In this document: positions 40,423 to 49,784 of the stretch, one piece after another
Position numbering within the stretch: the first letter of the stretch is position 1
Layout of the letters: every line of letters begins with the position of its first letter
DNA from: a virus
IMG/VR virus record: IMGVR_UViG_3300047554_000625
Coordinates: 1-49,977 of that record
Strand: one strand, 5' to 3'
Length of the DNA stretch: 49,977 nt
The notes under the pieces: generated by a model
What the model was told of the DNA's origin: nothing
The model's input: only the letters and a program-made list of their open reading frames with translations
Databases searched by the model: none
Position numbers and translations under genes: made by a program

Positions 40423-43400
40423 ATGACTAACAAACTAGGCTGTAGACTGCCCAGATACACAGACGCTAGGTTCGATATGGGGAAGGTTGACCCAAACGCC
40501 GACCCCACTATTATCAAGCGTATTAACGACTTCCAGAAAATGTGGATGAAGCTTACCCGTACTGCCCCGACTAGCCCAGTCGCTAAGTCAATGAGTGATG
40601 CCTCCGCAGTTTACTGGGAGCGTGTTCACCGTATAGGCAAGATAGTCGAGGCTCGTGCTTACGACCAGAACTACTTCGCCAAAATGATAACACGAACCGA
40701 GAACAGTCTTAGAGAGTTCTTTGGTAAGATGACCGACCTCGCACCCAATACTGAGAAGTACGAACGGTTCATGCAGAGACGGGCGGAGGGGTTTGTTACT
40801 GAGCAGTTGGCTACGCTTGAGTCAGCAAAGGCTATTGACGCAGCTTACAAACAACTTGACGGCGTATTTAAGGAGTACGGTATTGGCGAACAGATGCAAG
40901 CCACGCTAACTTGGAAGTCTGTCGAGGTGGGTAGTGAACCTTGGCTAATTGACTACACAATACAGACTAACCCGCAAGCTGTACGGATGTTAGAAAGAAA
41001 TAGAGATGAGTTTATTAATTTGATGGACAGCCTAGGTATTGATAAAGCTGACCAAGTAAAGATAATTGAGGCAGGTAAAACAGTAACACAAACCTATTAC
41101 GAGGTATTGTCTGTGTCTAGTCAGATAGGAGCAGACACATCAAAGCTTCAAGGTATAGGTTACATGAACCGCGTGTTCTCTAGAGAGGCTGGTAACGTTG
41201 TAGACACCATAGACAACATGGGTGTACGTGTTCGTCAAAAGTACACTGGTGATATTACCTCCGCGTTCTTTCAAAAGTCAAGGGAGTTCGCTGACTTTGT
41301 TCCGCAAGACGAAGCAGTTATGGACTACCTTTTCACTAGAGGTAAAGTGTACGACAGACTAAACAAAGAGTTAGCAAAAAATCCTGAGTTAGCTGCAAAG
41401 ATAGGCAAAACAAACGTCACCCAGTTTTCTGATATGTTGGTAAACGGTGGTGAACCTGTCTTACTTGAGGCAGTAATAAACACACTAGACGAGGATGAAC
41501 TACGCTTTCTTGTTCAGAACGGTTTTCTTAGTAAAATACCTTGGGAAACTGGGAGAGTCTACGAGTACCTCAACGATGTTTACAAATTCCCGTTTGAAGG
41601 TATCAACGAGGTATTTATTAGTGACCCACGTAAAGCTTTCCAACTTTATAAGAACACGTTAGTTAACCTAGCCAGTGAGAGAGGAAGTGTATTCGGCTTG
41701 ATAGACGGGGCAATTAACGAGTTTGGTATTCCCAAGTCCATGTTAGACCCAGTTAAACACAAGGGCTTTGTTAGGCTGAGAGACGCGTTTACTGATGATG
41801 TTTTACAGAACGTTATAGGTAAGTCTAAGGAAGCTATGACCCACATGGACAACGTGTACATTCACCCCGATGTAGCCCGTGTGTTCCGAGCAGACATGGA
41901 AATTGCCACGTCACCTTACTGGTTAGGCATCTTCTCAGACCTATTCAATGCTACCAAGAAGTGGGCATCTGGTTTAGTGTTGGGTTCTTCCCAGTGGTTT
42001 GGTAGACAAGTTGTAGGTAATGCTGGACACCTGATGAGTTACGGGGTATCACCCTTTGGGTATGTTAACGATGTAGGTAGATTTATACAGGGGAGTATAG
42101 AACGCGTACTTAAAGGCGAGTCCCAGTTTGATATGTGGAAGTACCTACCAGACAAGAAGGTATTTGCTGGTGGGACAATGTCAGAGAAGGACTTGTGGAG
42201 ACTGGGTCAGCAACGGGGTTTACTTAACGACTTCACAGCCTTCGGCAAACGTACAGAAATAACTGGCTCGCGTGGTTTACGTGGTATGCGAAGAAGCATG
42301 AACGAGTTTCTTTGGGTGTTAAAAACATACCCAGAACACTTCGGGCGTAATGCCGCAGACCGCGCAGTACAGTACATGAGTGACAACGATAACCTGTTGT
42401 TTAGGTTTATTGGGTGGGGAAACGCCTCGACTGACAACGCTATGAGGTACAATATGCTTAAGGCTGTGATGTCTGATAACAGACTATTCCATAGACTTGG
42501 CATGGGTGGTATTGATACAGTACCCTACATAAAAGACCCTACCGAGGCAATTAAGTGGGTAGAGAAACACGTCTATATGTTTGACGAAATACCAGTGGAC
42601 AAAGACCTGCTTAACGTAGCCAACTCAGTTGTACCGTTCATGAATTGGCGTATCAAAAATATGCAACAGACTGTACGGTTTATGACTGAGCGTCCTCACT
42701 TGTTTGGCACTTACCTTGAACTAGCCAAAGAACCGTATGACGAGTTTAAGCATGACGACCCGTTGGCTTGGAAGGCTATGACTAACGGTTGGGTAAAAGA
42801 GTCTGACTTCCCAGTACCTTGGGTAATACCTAGTTCTAAGTCTGCTTCTGGTAACGATGAGGTGTTCACCTTCCCCCTGTCTAACATCAACCCAGAGTTG
42901 GGGGGTGTGTCTGAGGTAGCAAACTGGTTGGATATTCTTGGCTTGTTCACTGGTGAACGTGACCCACATGAGAGACGCGGAAACCCCTATGCCAAAAACG
43001 AGAACTTAGTACTACGTACAATTAATGAGGAGTCGTCACCACTTGCCTCCATAGCCACGTCACTACTTACAGGTAAGGACAAGTTTGGTAATGACCTAGC
43101 CAACCTACAGAGGGGAGTAAAACACAGAACCATGTTCGGCGTGGAAGTTGACCCAACGCTGTATTACTTTGCTACCACTGTCGCCCCGATGATACGTAAT
43201 GCTGAGAAGACTTACTCTGCTGTTACTGGTGGGGCTGGTCTTGGTGGCGCGCCAGACCTAGACGTTACCACTGGTGACTTTAGACCTTACGAGGAGACAT
43301 GGACTGGGGCTAGAACAGACCGAATGACACCCAAGCAAGAACCTGACTGGCTACCGTACAGACTTGCCCCAATAGAACGTCTTGGTGATATACTCGGGTT

Positions 43401-43764
43401 CTCCCCTATTCACGTTAACCACTTAGTTCAGATGGGATATACCCAGTCTGACATTGAGATGCAACTACGTGAAGCCAAGAAGAGACTTAACTCGTTCAAG
43501 TACAAGTTGGCTATTGAGACTGACCCAGAGGCGCAACAGAAGCATATTGAGGAGTACGAGGACTTGCTTATGTGGGCTATGCTCATTGAGTCTGAGTGGA
43601 AAATCTACGAACAGTGGAGAAAAGAACTAGGTATTCCATCCAGCAGAGCCTTACAGATAATTAAGGAGCAGGATATGAAGGTTGATGAGATGCTCCCTGA
43701 CGGGGAACAGCAAAGGATATACAGAGAAATTTACAAAAAATATAACACGGAGTTCTTACGATGA
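40423..43764 (+). CDS. large internal virion / ejection protein (1,113 aa)
   Basis: Mostly helical, starting one base after the preceding gene's stop. Segments such as WFGRQVVGNAGHLMSYGVSP and VVPFMNWRIKNMQQTVRFM look like membrane-interacting parts of large phage ejection or polyvalent-type proteins. I saw no polymerase, nuclease or peptidase motif. It corresponds by place to the last ejection protein before the tail fibre. The stop overlaps the fibre's ATG (ATGA). Confidence 0.65.
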   Translation: MTNKLGCRLPRYTDARFDMGKVDPNADPTIIKRINDFQKMWMKLTRTAPTSPVAKSMSDASAVYWERVHRIGKIVEARAYDQNYFAKMITRTENSLREFFGKMTDLAPNTEKYERFMQRRAEGFVTEQLATLESAKAIDAAYKQLDGVFKEYGIGEQMQATLTWKSVEVGSEPWLIDYTIQTNPQAVRMLERNRDEFINLMDSLGIDKADQVKIIEAGKTVTQTYYEVLSVSSQIGADTSKLQGIGYMNRVFSREAGNVVDTIDNMGVRVRQKYTGDITSAFFQKSREFADFVPQDEAVMDYLFTRGKVYDRLNKELAKNPELAAKIGKTNVTQFSDMLVNGGEPVLLEAVINTLDEDELRFLVQNGFLSKIPWETGRVYEYLNDVYKFPFEGINEVFISDPRKAFQLYKNTLVNLASERGSVFGLIDGAINEFGIPKSMLDPVKHKGFVRLRDAFTDDVLQNVIGKSKEAMTHMDNVYIHPDVARVFRADMEIATSPYWLGIFSDLFNATKKWASGLVLGSSQWFGRQVVGNAGHLMSYGVSPFGYVNDVGRFIQGSIERVLKGESQFDMWKYLPDKKVFAGGTMSEKDLWRLGQQRGLLNDFTAFGKRTEITGSRGLRGMRRSMNEFLWVLKTYPEHFGRNAADRAVQYMSDNDNLLFRFIGWGNASTDNAMRYNMLKAVMSDNRLFHRLGMGGIDTVPYIKDPTEAIKWVEKHVYMFDEIPVDKDLLNVANSVVPFMNWRIKNMQQTVRFMTERPHLFGTYLELAKEPYDEFKHDDPLAWKAMTNGWVKESDFPVPWVIPSSKSASGNDEVFTFPLSNINPELGGVSEVANWLDILGLFTGERDPHERRGNPYAKNENLVLRTINEESSPLASIATSLLTGKDKFGNDLANLQRGVKHRTMFGVEVDPTLYYFATTVAPMIRNAEKTYSAVTGGAGLGGAPDLDVTTGDFRPYEETWTGARTDRMTPKQEPDWLPYRLAPIERLGDILGFSPIHVNHLVQMGYTQSDIEMQLREAKKRLNSFKYKLAIETDPEAQQKHIEEYEDLLMWAMLIESEWKIYEQWRKELGIPSSRALQIIKEQDMKVDEMLPDGEQQRIYREIYKKYNTEFLR

Positions 43765-45407
43765 GTACACAGGCAGTTTCGTTTACCTCTACTACCAACA
43801 ACTGGACAGGCACTCTGGACGTTACTGATTGTAACTTGTTAAGCGACACCACAGTTAAGGACTTCTCAGTGTTTTACGGGGGAGTTATGCAGGGGGACGT
43901 GGAAAAAGCTCTATGGGCAAAGACATCCCAGACGGTGTTGACTTACTCTGGTACGAATGTTGACAACGGTACAATAGTACGTATTCAACGAAAGACACCT
44001 ACTGACATGGTACACACCGTGTCTAACGGTGAGATAATACGGGCAACTGATTGGAACAGTGAACACGATAGACACATAAGATGGAAAGAGGAAGTAGACG
44101 CATTCGGGGCTGATGTAACCTTAACTGGGGCTGTGTCTGACGAAGCCTACGGAACTGGATGGAACGGGGTAACTTCTGTAGCCCCAAGTAAGAACGCGGT
44201 GTACGACAAGATAGAGACTGTGGTATCAGGCTCAGTTAGTGACACGACTTATGCTTCGTCTTGGAATGGTGTTACTACGGTAGCCCCGTCTAAAAACGCG
44301 GTGTACGATGTAGTTAACGACCTACTAACAGGTACTGTGTCATTCAGTGGGGCTAAGTCCTTCACTGGTACTTTTGATACGGGTAGTGCCACATACGTGT
44401 ACGTCCCTAACATATCATCTACTGTTGCCACTGCTGCTACTGGCTCGGCTATTGGGTATTCCACTGCTGCCTCGTTTGAGTTGAACATGATGTCTGGGAG
44501 GCTTAGCCCAGTGTCAGGCGACCCTATAGGTGACACTGGTGCAAATTCCACAACGTTGTACTACGTGCCTATTCAAGGTAAGCCGCAGTATGTAAGTTTG
44601 TACGACAGTTCTTCTGGGATATGGAGACTTTACCCGTTCACTGCTGAGGTGAGCCTTAGTATGTCTGGGCTTGGTGGTAATACTCGTGACGTATTTCTTT
44701 ACTGGACAGGTTCAGCCTTGGCACTAACTACCCAAGCATGGACAAGCGACCAGAGTAGAGGTTCGTCTAAGTTAACTACACAGAATAACGTACCAGTGAT
44801 GTACTCGGATTCAACTCGTAGATGGGTTGGAGTAATACGCGGGGAGGCAACAACCAACTATCTGAAAAACGCGTTCTATGTTACTGGTACTAGCGGTGAC
44901 GCTATTTGCAGGGTATGGAATGCGTACAACCAGCACCAGATAACCCTATTTCGTGGTGGCTTGGGTAATATAACCATAGGTAACAATGTCTACTACACAA
45001 TTAATAATACATATCCAATAAGCTCAAGTTACTTATCGTTTGTGTGTGACGACTCTACCACCACTGGTCACACGTACTGGCGTGAGAGTTCTATTGTAAT
45101 GTCACAGTGTAGTACTGTAATTGCCACAGACACCGACACTAGCTGGGGTTTGCAGGTGTACCACAACTACAAGGAAGTGGTGGGTGGTGGTACTATACGC
45201 GGTGACATGACTCAGATAACTCACTACGGTTCTGTTTTTAACTCGTTAGAGTCCAGCCTAGCAACGGAAGTAGCTTACAACGCGTTTGCTGGCTGGAACG
45301 TAATAGAGTTGTCACACAAAATGTACATGACTAACCAGACTGGCTCGGCTACATTGACCAGCAGAGATGACAACAGGTTACTTGTACTGAAAGGACTGTA
45401 CGTATAG
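43761..45407 (+). CDS. tail fibre protein with T7 gp17-like N-terminal domain
   Basis: 548 residues. The N-terminal ~110 residues (VFYGGVMQGDVEKALWAKTS, VRIQRKTPTDMVHTVSNGE, RATDWNSEHDRHIRWKEEV) match the particle-binding domain of T7-type fibres. Two repeats follow (TGWNGVTSVAPSKNAVYDKI and SSWNGVTTVAPSKNAVYDVV), then a beta-rich receptor-binding part. It is the last late gene and ends at the bidirectional terminator. Confidence 0.85.
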   Translation: MSTQAVSFTSTTNNWTGTLDVTDCNLLSDTTVKDFSVFYGGVMQGDVEKALWAKTSQTVLTYSGTNVDNGTIVRIQRKTPTDMVHTVSNGEIIRATDWNSEHDRHIRWKEEVDAFGADVTLTGAVSDEAYGTGWNGVTSVAPSKNAVYDKIETVVSGSVSDTTYASSWNGVTTVAPSKNAVYDVVNDLLTGTVSFSGAKSFTGTFDTGSATYVYVPNISSTVATAATGSAIGYSTAASFELNMMSGRLSPVSGDPIGDTGANSTTLYYVPIQGKPQYVSLYDSSSGIWRLYPFTAEVSLSMSGLGGNTRDVFLYWTGSALALTTQAWTSDQSRGSSKLTTQNNVPVMYSDSTRRWVGVIRGEATTNYLKNAFYVTGTSGDAICRVWNAYNQHQITLFRGGLGNITIGNNVYYTINNTYPISSSYLSFVCDDSTTTGHTYWRESSIVMSQCSTVIATDTDTSWGLQVYHNYKEVVGGGTIRGDMTQITHYGSVFNSLESSLATEVAYNAFAGWNVIELSHKMYMTNQTGSATLTSRDDNRLLVLKGLYV

Positions 45408-45411
45408 ACAC

Positions 45412-45454
45412 AAAAAAAAAGAGACCCCCCACCAGCCGAAGCCAGTAGGGGTCT
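45412..45454 (-). terminator. strong intrinsic terminator with UUCG loop
   Basis: In the minus-strand RNA: AGACCCC, UACUGGC, UUCG, GCUGGUG, one bulged G, GGGGUCU, then nine U (plus-strand A-run 45412-45420). The stem has ~14 pairs with a C-UUCG-G tetraloop. It ends the leftward polymerase-recombination operon five bases after its last stop. The plus strand has only a weak U-tract, so it may partly stop the late operon too. Confidence 0.85.
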
Positions 45455-45458
45455 AACT

Positions 45459-45749
45459 TTATTCAGAGTCTCGTCTAAAGTCACAGTAGGCTTTTAGGTC
45501 AGCCACCGCTTGCCTGTGTGCAGCTTTGGCATCCTTGTACAACATTGAGTATTCAGTTATCATAACGGCTAAGTTACTAGCCAGTACCGTGAATACTTCC
45601 TCTTCACCGCGCATCTTCATTAGTGCCTCGTAAGCCCTAGGCAACCAAGCATCAACGTAGTCTGACTTAACTCCGATGGTGTTGTTGTATTCATCACGGG
45701 CTGTGTAAGCTGACTTGTTGAATAGTCTCTCTAGTTCTTTAGTTTCCAT
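45459..45749 (-). CDS. hypothetical protein, last gene of replication operon (96 aa)
   Basis: The start at ATG 45747-45749 is chosen for GGAGG eight bases upstream. Helical, with METKELERLF at the start and MYKDAKAAHRQAVADLKAYC-like heptads near the end. Not recognised. It directly follows the exonuclease gene and precedes the terminator. Confidence 0.65.
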   Translation of the reverse strand: METKELERLFNKSAYTARDEYNNTIGVKSDYVDAWLPRAYEALMKMRGEEEVFTVLASNLAVMITEYSMLYKDAKAAHRQAVADLKAYCDFRRDSE

Positions 45750-45753
45750 GACG

Positions 45754-46695
45754 TTAACCTCCGTTGTGGGCAAGTGCTTGCTCGATTATGTTAGGTTTGT
45801 GTTTTTGAAGATGTTCTGGATAGTTATAGTCTAACACATACAACCTAGCTTTACCATAATCAGTTTTACGTGACTCGGTGATGTAGCACAGGTCTGGGTT
45901 AGCTATGGAACACGGTACGTACATCTTAGGTGTACCATCTTCCCAGTATTTAAGGACACCAGTTCGTGTCTGTTCAATACTCGGTGGTGGTGGTTGTGTG
46001 TACTTGTAGATGTCGTCCGCAGTTTGGCACTTCTCAAAAGCTTTCACCACTGACTTGGCTCGTTTAAGAGTGGCAGTTCGTTTAGCTTTAGGTATTGACT
46101 CAAGGTCAATGACTTGTAGTTCAGAAGTGTTCTTATTAACAAATACCCAATGAGACTGTAAATCGGGATACTTCTCACGCATACACTCATCATACGTGAG
46201 AAGCTGAGTAAGATACCCTCGTTCATCTCCTATCCCCTTCTTGACTTGTGTGAAGTAGTAGTCATTAGCGGACTTACACTCAAGTAGGTGAATAGAACCA
46301 TCAGGAGAAGATACCAAGAAATCAATGTGTCCACCGACACCGTTCCAAGAAACATCAGTTTGCTCCTCTAAAATTGTGTAACCTAGTCGTTTTAAGGTAA
46401 AGCGAAGCCAGCATTCTACATAGTCGCCAATGCTAAACAAGAGTCTATGTTGCTCTGATACAGTGTGTTTGCCTGACTGCTTAAGCAAGCCTACCTTTTT
46501 GGCACAAAGTTCAAAGGCGGGTGTTTTGCCTAATGAACTTAATCGTAATACGGGGTTGTGTGTCTCTTCAAACACATACTGACGTTTGATGGAATGAGCA
46601 ACAGCTTGTCCCATCTCATCAGCAAAAGTCTCGTAGGATGTGTTATAAACCCATTCATCCATCCCACGAGACATGACATCTTTAAGTAGTTTCAT
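45754..46695 (-). CDS. PD-(D/E)XK exonuclease (RecB/Cas4-like)
   Basis: 313 residues. The core GGHIDFLVSSPDGSIHLLEC followed by KSAND gives the D...E-x-K triad. Conserved Gln/Tyr follow (RGYLTQLLTYDE), as in lambda exonuclease/Cas4-type nucleases. Placed next to an ERF annealing protein, it likely forms the resection half of a recombination pair, the role T7 gp6 plays. AGGT precedes the ATG. Confidence 0.83.
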   Translation of the reverse strand: MKLLKDVMSRGMDEWVYNTSYETFADEMGQAVAHSIKRQYVFEETHNPVLRLSSLGKTPAFELCAKKVGLLKQSGKHTVSEQHRLLFSIGDYVECWLRFTLKRLGYTILEEQTDVSWNGVGGHIDFLVSSPDGSIHLLECKSANDYYFTQVKKGIGDERGYLTQLLTYDECMREKYPDLQSHWVFVNKNTSELQVIDLESIPKAKRTATLKRAKSVVKAFEKCQTADDIYKYTQPPPPSIEQTRTGVLKYWEDGTPKMYVPCSIANPDLCYITESRKTDYGKARLYVLDYNYPEHLQKHKPNIIEQALAHNGG

Positions 46696-46703
46696 TACAT
46701 TAC

Positions 46704-47183
46704 CTAGAAAGTTTTGGCTTTAAGACCACCGCCTATACGACCACTAGACGCAGCAGGTCGGGCTTTCGGTTCACTGTCATCCTCTGGTTCTGCCTCAGCA
46801 GTGTCAAGGGCGAACAGCTTGAGTAGACCGTACTTCCGTGCGCCAGTCTCAGCTTTGAACGCGGCTTTGTCACCGTTCTTGTCGGTACTAAAACCAACAG
46901 AGCCTACGCTTATCTGGGAGTTGTCTTCCATGTCTACCAAGGTGGTAGTCATTTGAACACGAGCCTTTGACTGGTAGGTTTTTTCGTCAAGAAACTGAAC
47001 ATCAGCATCACTGGAGTCAGTGGATTGAAATACAACCAAACCTAGTTCAGCGAGGTGAGGACGTACAGCGTCAAGAATATCGTTCAAGGTAACGTAACTG
47101 TACTTCTGAAAATTGTTAACTCCGTTTTTGGCAACAGAGTGAACTTTGGTTTGAATGACATGGAGTTTAGTGTAAACAGACAT
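46704..47183 (-). CDS. ERF-family single-strand annealing protein
   Basis: 159 residues. Typical ERF sequence: KNGVNNFQKYSYVTLNDILD then AVRPHLAELGLVVFQS, and GDKAAFKAETGARKYGLLKL for the C-terminal part of the fold. The last 30 residues are acidic then Gly/Lys-rich, a likely partner-binding tail. It anneals complementary strands during recombination or genome concatenation. Ribosome site GAGGA. Operon partner of the downstream nuclease. Confidence 0.88.
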   Translation of the reverse strand: MSVYTKLHVIQTKVHSVAKNGVNNFQKYSYVTLNDILDAVRPHLAELGLVVFQSTDSSDADVQFLDEKTYQSKARVQMTTTLVDMEDNSQISVGSVGFSTDKNGDKAAFKAETGARKYGLLKLFALDTAEAEPEDDSEPKARPAASSGRIGGGLKAKTF

Positions 47184-47185
47184 GG

Positions 47186-47446
47186 TTAATTCCTCTTAAT
47201 TGTGATGGTTAATTCGCCAGCCTCAATGGGTATTTCTTCACAGTCTTCACGGCGGCGTGAACGTTTTCTGCAAAGAAGCATTACAGGGGCAGGGTTGTTA
47301 TGACCAGCATCCCAGTTCTTGTGGGTGTGGAATGTAGCCACAGCAAAGTTAAAAAGTACCAAAGCTAGGGGAAGCCCAACACACGCTAACATCAGTTCGT
47401 GAGCAGGTGTGTTGAGCCAATTCTCTCGTGGGTTATCGGTGTTCAT
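47186..47446 (-). CDS. small membrane protein (86 aa)
   Basis: One membrane helix (LMLACVGLPLALVLFNFAVAT), then a His/Asn-rich loop and a basic, acidic-ended tail (CRKRSRRREDCEEIPIEAGE). It overlaps the end of the preceding gene by 14 bases. Function unknown. Confidence 0.6.
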   Translation of the reverse strand: MNTDNPRENWLNTPAHELMLACVGLPLALVLFNFAVATFHTHKNWDAGHNNPAPVMLLCRKRSRRREDCEEIPIEAGELTITIKRN

Positions 47447-47843
47447 TTAAGTACAGGGACAACATCATGAGACACCTTGTGGTAATATGTACAAGGTGTT
47501 CTTTTTCGTCACCTTCTCCTACAAGTAATCTGTGTACATGGGATAATACGCCCTCAAGCATAATGGTGTAGCTTTCACAGCGTCTCCAATTATCTTTAGG
47601 GTACTTACCACCGTGGGTTTTACAGTTCTCGGTGAAGCACTTGGCTACCTCGAACAACGCGTCCCACGGTAGGTAGGTAAACATCACTGGTATCGGGGCA
47701 GACATATACCCGTTACCGTGTTCAACTGGTGTCTCGTAGTCGAGCAAGCCAGCGTCATCTAAAACTTTTCCTAATGGTTTCATTGTCATTACCTCGTAAG
47801 TGTCTGTGTCTTGGTTGTAGGTCAACCGTTTGCAAAGTTTCAT
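47433..47843 (-). CDS. dATP/dGTP diphosphohydrolase-like protein (DUF5664 type)
   Basis: 136 residues. The segment GGKYPKDNWRR, then LEGVLSHVHRLLVGEGDEKE and HLVHITTRCLMMLSLYL, follows the pattern of the phage dATP/dGTP diphosphohydrolase N-terminal family (KY..NWRKG...RH......GE..D...HL.H). It would shape the nucleotide pool beside the DNA polymerase. Relatives occur in 2-aminoadenine phages but also in many ordinary ones. It has no ribosome site of its own; its ATG overlaps the stop of the 21-residue peptide upstream. Confidence 0.72.
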   Translation of the reverse strand: MKLCKRLTYNQDTDTYEVMTMKPLGKVLDDAGLLDYETPVEHGNGYMSAPIPVMFTYLPWDALFEVAKCFTENCKTHGGKYPKDNWRRCESYTIMLEGVLSHVHRLLVGEGDEKEHLVHITTRCLMMLSLYLNEHR

Positions 47844-47905
47844 ATAAATAACAGGCTAAGTAATGGAAGTGAAATACCTAACCAAAGAACAAGTAAGTAA
47901 ACCAT
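47840..47905 (-). CDS. 21-residue hydrophobic micro-protein
   Basis: ATG 47903-47905 has a perfect AGGAGG four bases upstream. The peptide MVYLLVLWLGISLPLLSLLF ends with one more Ile before TGA, and is almost entirely one membrane helix. Its TGA overlaps the ATG of the next gene, which lacks a ribosome site. It may be a functional membrane peptide or a leader that couples translation of the downstream enzyme. Confidence 0.55.
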   Translation of the reverse strand: MVYLLVLWLGISLPLLSLLFI

Positions 47906-47912
47906 ATACCTC

Positions 47913-49721
47913 CTAGTGAATTTCAAGCCACGTTTTGCCTATCTTGGCAGTAGCTTTGAGTCTCAACTCAGGCAACCAGTCGAAGCCGTTGATGTACTCG
48001 TTAAGGACATCCGCCACGCACTGGGCTTCACTGTCCTCTACCTCAAAGATAAACTCATCGTGAACTTGGAGAACTAATTTTGCCCCATACTCAGAGAGTA
48101 CAGGCAGCAGGTTGTTTATCCAAAGCTTAATCAAGTCAGCCTCTGTACCTTGGATGGTAAAGTTGAATGACTGTCTTTCAGCACGGCTAGATACAGACCT
48201 GTCTGTTTTAATGATGTCAGGGTAGTAGCCCCGTCTCCCGTAAAGAGTGTAGACATAACCACGGTTTGACTTGGTGTTTGCCCAAACATACTCTTTAAGC
48301 TTCTTGATTGAGGGGAACTTCTCATTAAGCTTCTCAAGATAAGCTTTTGCCTGTTTCTCACTTACGCCCAACTGCCCAGACATCTTACCTGCGCCAATAC
48401 CGAAGATGTTGCCGAAGTTCATTGTCTTACCAACTTTTCGGTCAACACCAAGTAAATTGGCAGTGACGATGTGGGGGTCAGCGTCCTCATTTGTGTTGAA
48501 CTCGTTGAATAGGTTTGTGTCTTGGCAGATGTTGTACAAATACCAAGCGAATATTCTCATCTGGAATGCGTCAATGTCAATACCTACCAAGGACTTACCT
48601 TCGGAGGAAACAAACATAGACCGAATACTGTCGCCAAGTTCTCCTTTACTTGGGATGTTTTGAAGGTTAGGGTTAGAGGAGCTTAAACGCCCCGTTAAGG
48701 TCACGAACTGGTTGAATGAGGCATAGAGTCTACCGTCAGGTTTAACCTTGTCTAGCAGACTTGTACCGTAGGTTGAGACTATCTTCTCAAGCTTAGAATA
48801 TTGGGTAAGTAGGTTAGCCAAGTCATAAGGTAACTCAGTGAGTACGTCCTTGTTAACTGTGGCTTTACCTGTCTTCTCACTAAACTTCTCTGGTTGCCAC
48901 CCGTACAGGTGAGCCAACGCCCACGCTGTCTGGTCATCGGAGTTGGGGTTGTATTCCTCTACTTTCCAGTAGTAATACAGGTCGTCTTTCTGTTCCTTAA
49001 ATACGAACTTTCCGAGTTCAAGTGACTCTGTTGTACAGACTGACTCAGCACTACGTGGGTTCTTTGTCTTAACGAGCTTTGCAGGGGCAAGCGGGACAAG
49101 TCGCTTAATACTCTCAGAGAGTTCACTAAGCTTAGGTTGAAGTTCAGTAATAATATCATTCCATGCCTCCTTGTTAACTTTTATTCCATTGTGTTCCAAG
49201 GCTATGATAGCCCGAATAAAGGGTTGGTCAATGTTGAAGTAACACCAGCGTAGGGCTTCGTCTTGCATAACCTTCGGGTAAAGGTGTTCAAAGACTTTCC
49301 AAGTTAACTCAGTGTCACGTCTAACGTACTCACCCATCTCATCACACCAGCCACGGTCGTAGTCCTTAAAGTCACCTTTAGGGAACTTGAAGAACTCACC
49401 CCACGAACCGAGTGAGTGTTCACCCATTGGGTTGTTCAGGTAGCTGAGGCACATGGTATCGTGAAACTTCTCAGGAAGCTTAATACAGAACCATTCCTCA
49501 AGTACCCAAATGTCGAACGAGGCATTGTGGTATATCGGGATGTATGAGCCTAGGGTGTTTAGTATATCGGGTAAGTGGTAGATACCGTGAATAGTCTCAT
49601 GTCGGTCGTCTTCAGGGAAGTAGAAGTCAATACAATGTACGTCTGTCAACTCCCCATCAACCGCGCCCGAATTAGTTTCACAGTCTATCACAACGTAGCG
49701 GTGCTTAATTTTGTCAGACAT
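47913..49721 (-). CDS. DNA polymerase, family A
   Basis: 602 residues. A 3'-5' exonuclease domain with VIDCETN, YHNASFDIWVLE and YVRRDTELTWKVF (DEDDy). Polymerase motif A is VGIDIDAFQMRIFAW, motif B RKVGKTMNFGNIFG, motif C LVLQVHDEFIF. Motif A carries Gln where nearly all relatives have Glu (T7 E480, E. coli E710). Shorter than T7 gp5 (704), so a thioredoxin-binding insertion is probably absent. GGAGG eight bases before ATG. Confidence 0.93.
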   Translation of the reverse strand: MSDKIKHRYVVIDCETNSGAVDGELTDVHCIDFYFPEDDRHETIHGIYHLPDILNTLGSYIPIYHNASFDIWVLEEWFCIKLPEKFHDTMCLSYLNNPMGEHSLGSWGEFFKFPKGDFKDYDRGWCDEMGEYVRRDTELTWKVFEHLYPKVMQDEALRWCYFNIDQPFIRAIIALEHNGIKVNKEAWNDIITELQPKLSELSESIKRLVPLAPAKLVKTKNPRSAESVCTTESLELGKFVFKEQKDDLYYYWKVEEYNPNSDDQTAWALAHLYGWQPEKFSEKTGKATVNKDVLTELPYDLANLLTQYSKLEKIVSTYGTSLLDKVKPDGRLYASFNQFVTLTGRLSSSNPNLQNIPSKGELGDSIRSMFVSSEGKSLVGIDIDAFQMRIFAWYLYNICQDTNLFNEFNTNEDADPHIVTANLLGVDRKVGKTMNFGNIFGIGAGKMSGQLGVSEKQAKAYLEKLNEKFPSIKKLKEYVWANTKSNRGYVYTLYGRRGYYPDIIKTDRSVSSRAERQSFNFTIQGTEADLIKLWINNLLPVLSEYGAKLVLQVHDEFIFEVEDSEAQCVADVLNEYINGFDWLPELRLKATAKIGKTWLEIH

Positions 49722-49752
49722 CTGGGATACCTCCGAGTTGTGTGTGTTAGTT

Positions 49753-49781
49753 AAGTGGGCTTTGGTTAGCCCACTTTGTTT
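49753..49781 (+). terminator. hairpin with T-rich tail on the plus strand
   Basis: AAGTGGGCT, loop TTGGTT, AGCCCACTT (49753-49776), a 9-bp stem, followed on the plus strand by TGTTTTATTT. In the leftward direction of the surrounding genes there is no U-tract, so it would stop rightward (antisense) transcripts or act as a processing or stability hairpin between genes. Confidence 0.4.
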
Positions 49782-49784
49782 TAT

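Noticed and set aside
40423-43764. Virion RNA polymerase (N4-like) among the large proteins
   Set aside because: No T/DxxGR, catalytic Asp or motif B/C-like segments were seen in the 1,113-, 1,354- or 1,809-residue proteins.
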